Source: Candidatus Poseidoniales archaeon (GTDB taxonomy: Archaea; Thermoplasmatota; Poseidoniia; Poseidoniales; Poseidoniaceae). From it: a stretch of 10,950 nucleotides of DNA. The notes under the pieces were generated by a model. It had not been told where the DNA came from. It was given only the letters and a program-made list of their open reading frames with translations, and searched no databases. Shown in pieces: positions 7,024 to 10,950 of this stretch. The DNA is taken from contig DUCL01000139.1 of the NCBI GenBank assembly GCA_012959845.1, forward strand, positions 8,493-19,442. Direction: 5' to 3'. The first letter of the stretch is position 1. The number at the start of each line of letters is the position of its first letter. Both the position numbers and the translations under genes were made by a program.

Positions 7024-8169
7024 TCAAACAGTTGGCACTGGTACTTCGCGCAAAATTGATTGGATAACTTCACCTGGTTCAAGACCCTTAATTTGGTGTT
7101 CGGGCTTGAGGATGAGACGGTGTGCAACTGCAATTTCTGCAACTGACTTGATGTCATCAGGTGTAACGAAGTCACGGCCACGTAGAGCGGCTGATGCACG
7201 GGAAGTCTTCAGAAGCGCTTGGCTACCACGAGGGGAAGCACCGACGAGAACACGAGGGTCCTCACGGGTTCTTGCTACGATTTCTACCATGTACATACGA
7301 AGTGCTGGGTCAACATATACATCTTCACAAGCTTGTTGCATTGCAATAACTCGTTGTGGGTCAGTAATTACATCGACATCAACTGCATCCTTTCCACGAG
7401 CAATACGGCGGGATAGAATTTCGTCTTCATCAGCACGGTCAGGATATCCTACGGACATCTTGAACATGAAACGGTCAAGTTGTGCTTCAGGGAGAGGGTA
7501 AGTACCTTCTTGCTCTACAGGGTTTTGAGTTGCCATTACAATAAATGGTGCAGGTAACTTGTGGGTTACTGTTCCGATTGTAACTTGCTTCTCTTGCATA
7601 GCCTCAAGCAAAGCCGCTTGAGTCTTTGGTGGAGCACGGTTAATCTCGTCCGCTAGTAGAAGGTTACAGAACAAAGGTCCTGGCTTGAAAGTAAACTCTC
7701 CCTTCTTAGCATCATAGATGTTAGTACCGGTGATATCAGCTGGTAACAAATCCGGTGTAAATTGTACACGCTTAAAGTCACAGCCGAGTGCATCGGCAAA
7801 GGTATTTGTCATCAGAGTCTTAGCCAAACCTGGGTAATCTTCGAACAGAAGGTTACCGTTGGCGAGGATGTTGACCAGCACGTTATCAATAACGTGGGCC
7901 TTTCCGATAATTACCTTTTGAATTTCCGCGGAAATCGCTGATGCGATCATTCCGACTGCTTTTAGGCGTTCTCGGACCTCAGGTGTGCTCTGATGTCTTG
8001 GTTTGGCAGTAGCTGCTGGCATTGGGGCTGGTGCTGCTGGCGCTGGCGCTGCTGGTGCTACTGCTGGCATTGGTGCCGCAGGAGCAGGGGCAGGCATAGG
8101 CGCTGCAGGGGCCACAGGTGCCGCTGGTGCAGGAACTGCTGGGGCTGCTGGTGGTGCTGGTGGTTGCAT
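7024..8169 (-). CDS. MoxR-family AAA+ ATPase with Pro/Ala-rich N-terminal tail
   Basis: 381 residues, longer than the usual ~310-330. Residues 1-55 are a low-complexity tail of Pro and Ala with a few Val and Met. The MoxR ATPase proper starts near 62. Visible motifs are Walker A EDYPGLAKT (110-118) and Walker B NLLLADEINRAPPKTQAALL (169-188). Sensor 1 lies in MATQNPVEQEGTYPLPEAQL (212-231) and is followed by the family's DRFMF. The sensor 2 arginine is in GASPRGSQALL (310-320). All catalytic positions look intact, so an active ATPase is expected. MoxR proteins are believed to act as chaperone-like remodelers, working with neighbouring vWA or DUF58 proteins. This gene sits between a DUF4350-like and a DUF58 gene. 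ATG 8169 has a strong AGGAGG (complement of 8178-8183) eight bases upstream, which supports including the tail. The substrate is unknown. Confidence 0.95.
   Translation of the reverse strand: MQPPAPPAAPAVPAPAAPVAPAAPMPAPAPAAPMPAVAPAAPAPAAPAPMPAATAKPRHQSTPEVRERLKAVGMIASAISAEIQKVIIGKAHVIDNVLVNILANGNLLFEDYPGLAKTLMTNTFADALGCDFKRVQFTPDLLPADITGTNIYDAKKGEFTFKPGPLFCNLLLADEINRAPPKTQAALLEAMQEKQVTIGTVTHKLPAPFIVMATQNPVEQEGTYPLPEAQLDRFMFKMSVGYPDRADEDEILSRRIARGKDAVDVDVITDPQRVIAMQQACEDVYVDPALRMYMVEIVARTREDPRVLVGASPRGSQALLKTSRASAALRGRDFVTPDDIKSVAEIAVAHRLILKPEHQIKGLEPGEVIQSILREVPVPTV
8003..8168 (-). repeat. Low-complexity GC-rich tract coding the Pro/Ala tail
   Basis: The stretch is built from imperfect GCTGGTGCTGGC-like units (plus-strand reading) and is clearly richer in G and C than its surroundings. 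It encodes the Pro/Ala-rich N-terminal segment of the MoxR protein in the minus frame. It also creates long spurious Gly/Ala and Trp/Cys-rich reading frames on the plus strand. The units are degenerate, so it is not a clean tandem repeat, but it may be prone to length change. Confidence 0.7.
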
Positions 8170-8177
8170 GTCAATTT

Positions 8178-8183
8178 CCTCCT
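8178..8183 (-). promoter_or_regulatory. Shine-Dalgarno box for the MoxR gene
   Basis: The minus strand reads AGGAGG eight bases before ATG 8169. It is the strongest ribosome binding site in the block and differs from the GAGGTGA form used by the other genes. It fixes the MoxR start so that the Pro/Ala tail is translated. Confidence 0.65.
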
Positions 8184-8185
8184 AT

Positions 8186-9775
8186 TCATTTTCCCCAACG
8201 TCGAATCTGCGGGATTACTTCCCTTAGTTCTTCATTGGAGTAGGCACGATTACTGCTGATCAATTCAACCAATCGTGGGTCGCGGACTAATTGCATTATT
8301 TCCGCTGGGCTCTTGAGCGCGAATTCATCGTGCGTCAAGTCATTAAATTGGCGCACCTTAGAGAGCAATGCTTCTCTTGTGCGCAAGTGGTATTGTGAAG
8401 CGTCAACTTTGTTAGGGCGTTCGCGGAAGCGAGTCAAATCAAAGACATGTCTCCAATTTTCCTTCTCCGGTACGACCATGATTGCGATGGATAGAAGAGC
8501 GAAGAGATTGAGAATAATCAACCACTTCAAGACCACATCGCTGGTAAGTAATACAATTGCACCCATGGCTTCAGTAAACGGCATACTCAAAGCGCTGGAA
8601 ACGTGTCTGCTTTCATCAAATACCAAATTGAATTGGTCTGGATGACTGGTGATGGTTGTTGACATTTCTTCGTTGTTAAATTCCATCATGTCATAGATTA
8701 GTGCAGAGAAATATTGAGAGTTGCCATACCATTGTGTGTCTCCTTGCGAAGCGGATAATCCACTACTTGAAGTACTCCAGCATTTGTGATTATTGTTGAC
8801 ATATAGTGGTGAAGTGCATTGTTGCTTACCAGTTTCTCCCGCTAAGTCAATATTCCACAGATGATTGGCGAATACTGAATGGTCTGAAACGAATACAATA
8901 CTTCCTGTTACTGCAATTTCACCAACGTCGTTATTAGGCCTCTTGTCAATGATAGTCCCACTGTTTACTGGATAGTCAATACGAACGATTAGTCCTGTTT
9001 TTCCTTCACCAAGTCTTGGGTTATTCTCATTGTTGACATCCATATCATGGCGAGCGATGAATGCCGGAGTTGATGCGTGCGCTAATACACTGATTTCACG
9101 ACCAGTGTCAGCCTGTTCATCCAATACCTGGATTGCTGTTGGGCGGTGAAATAGTACTGGCATTCTACAATTACTGATTTGTTGGTTAGTGATCATTGTT
9201 TGACTACAAGGAATCCTAGATTCTTCGCCCATCTCAGATACTTCTCTATCAATACTTGCAACTGACCAAAGCCTTCTTTGGTCTGGTTCCAAACGTTCAC
9301 CTTTTTCATCTGCAACCTCATAATATTGGTAAGGGTCAACAACAGACGCATCAAAATATTTGACACCAAACTCTTCAGCAACCAATTGTGCATTGGTACT
9401 ATTTGCTGCAAGAATTACTTTGCCGCCTTTGTTTACAACAAAATCATACAGTGCTGTTGCTTCAGCGGAATCGAATGGTTTCTCTGGTGCAGCAATAATC
9501 AACATTGTGCGGTGTGGTTCTTTCCAATCATTAACCAGCATTGGAGTTGACATGGTATTAGCAACATTGTAGCCGAAGCCACCGTCGCCTAAATCTGAAC
9601 GCATAACTGTTAACTGTTGGTCGGAATGTTCTGGGCTATTGTCATATGGAGAGAATACTGTTTCCTTGTTTGAAGAAACTAAAGCAATCACGACTGTTGA
9701 CAGTAATAACGATGAAATTAAGCCGGCCATCAGCCATGTCTCAAGGCTAAAACGGGAACCCTCGCTCTCTGCCAT
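8186..9775 (-). CDS. DUF4350-like membrane protein with large extracytoplasmic domain
   Basis: 529 residues from ATG 9775. The frame extends upstream to ATG 9847 (553 residues), but GGAGAG (complement of 9782-9787) six bases before 9775 favours the shorter form. Layout: short cytoplasmic N-terminus, TM1 (about 14-35), an extracytoplasmic domain of about 375 residues, TM2 (about 413-434), then a ~95-residue charged cytoplasmic tail. The outer domain includes MLIIAAPEKPFDSAEATALYDFV and GGKVILAANST, which resemble a glutamine-amidotransferase-like Rossmann fold. Near its end is NLVFDESRH, resembling the DUF4350 acidic/His motif. Four cysteines fall in two pairs spaced about 12 residues (190/203 and 320/332), suggesting disulfides. 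DUF4350 proteins often accompany MoxR and DUF58 genes. Family membership rests on topology, weak motifs and context, so I hold it at moderate confidence. The MoxR ATG follows 16 bases after the stop. Confidence 0.8.
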   Translation of the reverse strand: MAESEGSRFSLETWLMAGLISSLLLSTVVIALVSSNKETVFSPYDNSPEHSDQQLTVMRSDLGDGGFGYNVANTMSTPMLVNDWKEPHRTMLIIAAPEKPFDSAEATALYDFVVNKGGKVILAANSTNAQLVAEEFGVKYFDASVVDPYQYYEVADEKGERLEPDQRRLWSVASIDREVSEMGEESRIPCSQTMITNQQISNCRMPVLFHRPTAIQVLDEQADTGREISVLAHASTPAFIARHDMDVNNENNPRLGEGKTGLIVRIDYPVNSGTIIDKRPNNDVGEIAVTGSIVFVSDHSVFANHLWNIDLAGETGKQQCTSPLYVNNNHKCWSTSSSGLSASQGDTQWYGNSQYFSALIYDMMEFNNEEMSTTITSHPDQFNLVFDESRHVSSALSMPFTEAMGAIVLLTSDVVLKWLIILNLFALLSIAIMVVPEKENWRHVFDLTRFRERPNKVDASQYHLRTREALLSKVRQFNDLTHDEFALKSPAEIMQLVRDPRLVELISSNRAYSNEELREVIPQIRRWGK

Positions 9776-9781
9776 TTCATT

Positions 9782-9787
9782 CTCTCC
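9782..9787 (-). promoter_or_regulatory. Shine-Dalgarno-like box for the DUF4350-like gene
   Basis: The minus strand reads GGAGAG six bases before ATG 9775. It supports the internal start that begins MAESEGSR. The upstream ATG 9847 has no such box, although it could still be used by a leaderless transcript. Confidence 0.5.
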
Positions 9788-9870
9788 ATCGGTGTTTGCA
9801 CAAGCATAACTCAATACAAGCATTCGTCGGAACTTCGCTCCACTCATAATAGTTGTCCATCACTGCGCAT

Positions 9871-9885
9871 TTTCAATTATTGAAA
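9871..9885 (-). promoter_or_regulatory. Perfect 15-bp palindrome upstream of the MoxR operon
   Basis: TTTCAATTATTGAAA is a perfect inverted repeat with 7-bp arms around one central base. It lies 24 bases before ATG 9847 and 96 before ATG 9775. It could be an operator, or the AT-rich core could serve as a TATA-like element. In the second case transcription would start near 9850. Both roles are inferred. Confidence 0.4.
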
Positions 9886-9913
9886 GGCCCCCCTCTTTCT
9901 ATTCGTTTTGGGC

Positions 9914-10009
9914 GAATAATGCCGGAATGTGGAAATAATACGCCGGATAATTGCGGTGGATGAGATTGGTGATTTTTTTGAATAATAATATCGGCATTGA
10001 TAATTGCAA
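9914..10009. repeat. Degenerate AATAAT..GCCGG direct repeats in the control region
   Basis: On the plus strand GAATAATGCCGG (9914-9925) is echoed by AATAATACGCCGG (9934-9946), with the GCCGG cores exactly 21 bases apart. A third, weaker copy (9980-10009) shares AATAAT, TCGG and then GATAATTGC. GATAATTGC itself is also found after the second GCCGG (9946-9954). Such spacing of about two helical turns would suit a regulator bound on one face, but chance in an AT-rich spacer is possible. The region has no coding frame of note. Confidence 0.3.
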
Positions 10010-10016
10010 AAATGCC
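9993..10016 (-). terminator. Possible hairpin after the surface-protein gene
   Basis: GGCATT (9993-9998) and AATGCC (10011-10016) form a perfect 6-bp stem with a 12-base loop, 8 to 31 bases past the surface-protein stop. In the minus reading the loop carries TTTT and the downstream side is AT-rich (ATATTATTATT). It may help end the upstream transcript. It lacks a long T-run directly after the stem, so this is a weak call. Confidence 0.3.
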
Positions 10017-10023
10017 TCACTGC

Positions 10024-10950
10024 TCAACGTTTAGAGGCGTATGTGGCAAAAAGAATAATGAATAATAATTCATAGAGGCCAAACCACGCTAAATTGCTAG
10101 TGTTTTCGCTTAATCCGTCGCCGCTCGATGAGCCCCCGTCAGATGACTGGTCATCAACAACAACTTCTACTGCTGAGACTTTGAGGTCAAATGTTGTTGA
10201 ACGTACTCTTTCATCACCTTCTGATATCACCGAGAACGTGACTTCACAAGTTCTGTCTGGATGGCTTGCAGAAGCTACGAATTTAACATTAAATCCTTTT
10301 GCGACATTATTATCTAAGTCGGTAGGTTCTACAACCAGATTGTCAAATTGTTCCAAACCTTCTGCTTTGAGGTTCGGGCAACTTCTAATTTCAATATCGG
10401 CACTTGTCACCGCATCTCTATAATTTCCCCAATTTGAAACTAATACTTCAACCTCAATCCAGGTGTTTGAATACATGGATTGATCTTCGACACTATCAGG
10501 TTGTAGATTGAAATTCTTTGGCAACTTAACCCCTGCATCAAGGTCTTGACTTGATACTGTTTGGTCGGATACTACTTCTTCGGCAGTCAATGTTAGAACA
10601 TATGTATCTGAAGGACTGAAACTTCGTATGTCAAGTGCGCTATTATCTGTTAATGTAAAGGTGAAAGAAAGATTCTCCCCCCCTGCTACAGTACCTGTCT
10701 CTGGCCCATCAACAATAAAAGGTATATCTGAATCCCATTCTAAATCGAAATTAACATTTAACTCACTTTGGCGAGAGTTTTCAATAAAGATGACTAGTTC
10801 TCCACTAATATCCCAATCAGCCTCCATCTCAACTTCATAATTCCCATCAACATCAGTAACCCAACCTAATTCCCAACTTTGAGAAAATTGTGCTGATGTA
10901 TTAATTGTAATCGGCATTAACATCAATATGAAAATTGCTATTATTGTTCT
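10024..10950 (-). CDS. Secreted surface protein, C-terminally membrane anchored (start outside window)
   Basis: 308 residues are visible; the frame is open to the window edge, so the true start lies beyond 10950. The visible N-terminus (RTIIAIFILMLMPITINTSA, then QFSQ) reads as the end of a signal peptide, cut after about residue 20-22. Two beta-rich, probably Ig-like domains follow (about 25-125 and 155-262 in the visible part). The second (WIEVEVLVSNWGNYRDAV and on) resembles CARDB-type adhesion or scaffold domains. It has two cysteines (191 and 235) that may pair. An acidic Ser/Gly linker (about 265-285) then leads to one TM helix (about 288-305) ending in KR. This is the layout of an archaeal surface protein anchored in the membrane by its C-terminus. 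I see no PGF-CTERM motif or enzymatic motif. It points the same way as the MoxR operon but is separated by the control region. Confidence 0.8.
   Translation of the reverse strand, partial: RTIIAIFILMLMPITINTSAQFSQSWELGWVTDVDGNYEVEMEADWDISGELVIFIENSRQSELNVNFDLEWDSDIPFIVDGPETGTVAGGENLSFTFTLTDNSALDIRSFSPSDTYVLTLTAEEVVSDQTVSSQDLDAGVKLPKNFNLQPDSVEDQSMYSNTWIEVEVLVSNWGNYRDAVTSADIEIRSCPNLKAEGLEQFDNLVVEPTDLDNNVAKGFNVKFVASASHPDRTCEVTFSVISEGDERVRSTTFDLKVSAVEVVVDDQSSDGGSSSGDGLSENTSNLAWFGLYELLFIILFATYASKR

Larger units (their letters stand above)
9848..10023. other. Intergenic control region
   Basis: This AT-rich spacer is the longest gene-free stretch in the window, extending to 9776 if the shorter DUF4350-like start is right. 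It holds the palindrome, the degenerate repeats and the hairpin described separately, plus a C6 run (9888-9893) and a T7 run (9973-9979). I see no RNA gene or small coding frame that I could support. Confidence 0.7.

Noticed and set aside
8003..8227. Plus-strand Gly/Ala-rich frame, and a Trp/Cys-rich frame overlapping it, resembling silk- or collagen-like proteins
   Set aside because: They are antisense readings of the GC-rich repeats coding the Pro/Ala tail of MoxR; neither has a supported start and MoxR coding is unambiguous.
9775..9847. Lipoprotein signal (LSYAC) in the N-terminal extension of the DUF4350-like protein
   Set aside because: The hydrophobic stretch before the cysteine is too short, and a normal TM segment follows; the extension may not be translated at all.
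1..10950. CRISPR array, tRNA/rRNA genes, insertion sequences
   Set aside because: No regularly spaced identical repeats, no cloverleaf-like conserved blocks, no transposase motifs or terminal inverted repeats were seen by eye.

Overview
The window most likely comes from a planktonic euryarchaeon of the Marine Group II/III (Poseidoniales-like) type. Three of the five left-hand genes are archaeal forms of shikimate-pathway enzymes: a DhnA-type aldolase (ADTH synthase), a 3-dehydroquinate synthase II and a GHMP-fold shikimate kinase. The ribosome binding sites are archaeal GAGGTGA boxes. Base composition is AT-rich and genes are packed with very short gaps. Archaeal origin is firm. The assignment to Marine Group II/III is an inference from overall style and would need a tree.

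Left half (1-4729, + strand): one tight operon, aroA' (5' end cut by the window), aroB', archaeal aroK, aroC and an aspartate kinase. Spacings run from 9 bp gaps to overlaps. The genes work together. Aspartate kinase starts the route to aspartate semialdehyde, which the aldolase joins to 6-deoxy-5-ketofructose phosphate to make ADTH. DHQ synthase II turns ADTH into dehydroquinate. Shikimate kinase and chorismate synthase carry out later steps to chorismate. Dehydroquinase, shikimate dehydrogenase and EPSP synthase are not in the window. The chorismate synthase is clearly recognisable but departs from the family consensus in several active-site blocks.

Right half (4742-10950, - strand): a convergent block separated from the aspartate kinase by only 12 bp. 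Read in its own direction it holds a secreted, C-terminally anchored surface protein (start outside the window), a ~175-248 bp control region, a DUF4350-like two-TM protein with a large extracytoplasmic domain, a MoxR-family AAA+ ATPase with a ~55-residue Pro/Ala-rich N-terminal tail, a DUF58 protein and a polytopic membrane protein of unknown family. MoxR plus DUF58 plus DUF4350-type proteins form a widespread but poorly understood membrane-associated chaperone-like module. This locus is the least explained part of the window.

The only substantial non-coding stretch lies between the surface-protein stop and the DUF4350-like gene. It holds a perfect 15-bp palindrome, a 6-bp-stem hairpin just after the surface-protein stop, and degenerate AATAAT..GCCGG repeats, two of which are 21 bp apart. 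I saw no tRNA, rRNA, CRISPR array, insertion sequence or obvious horizontally acquired segment.
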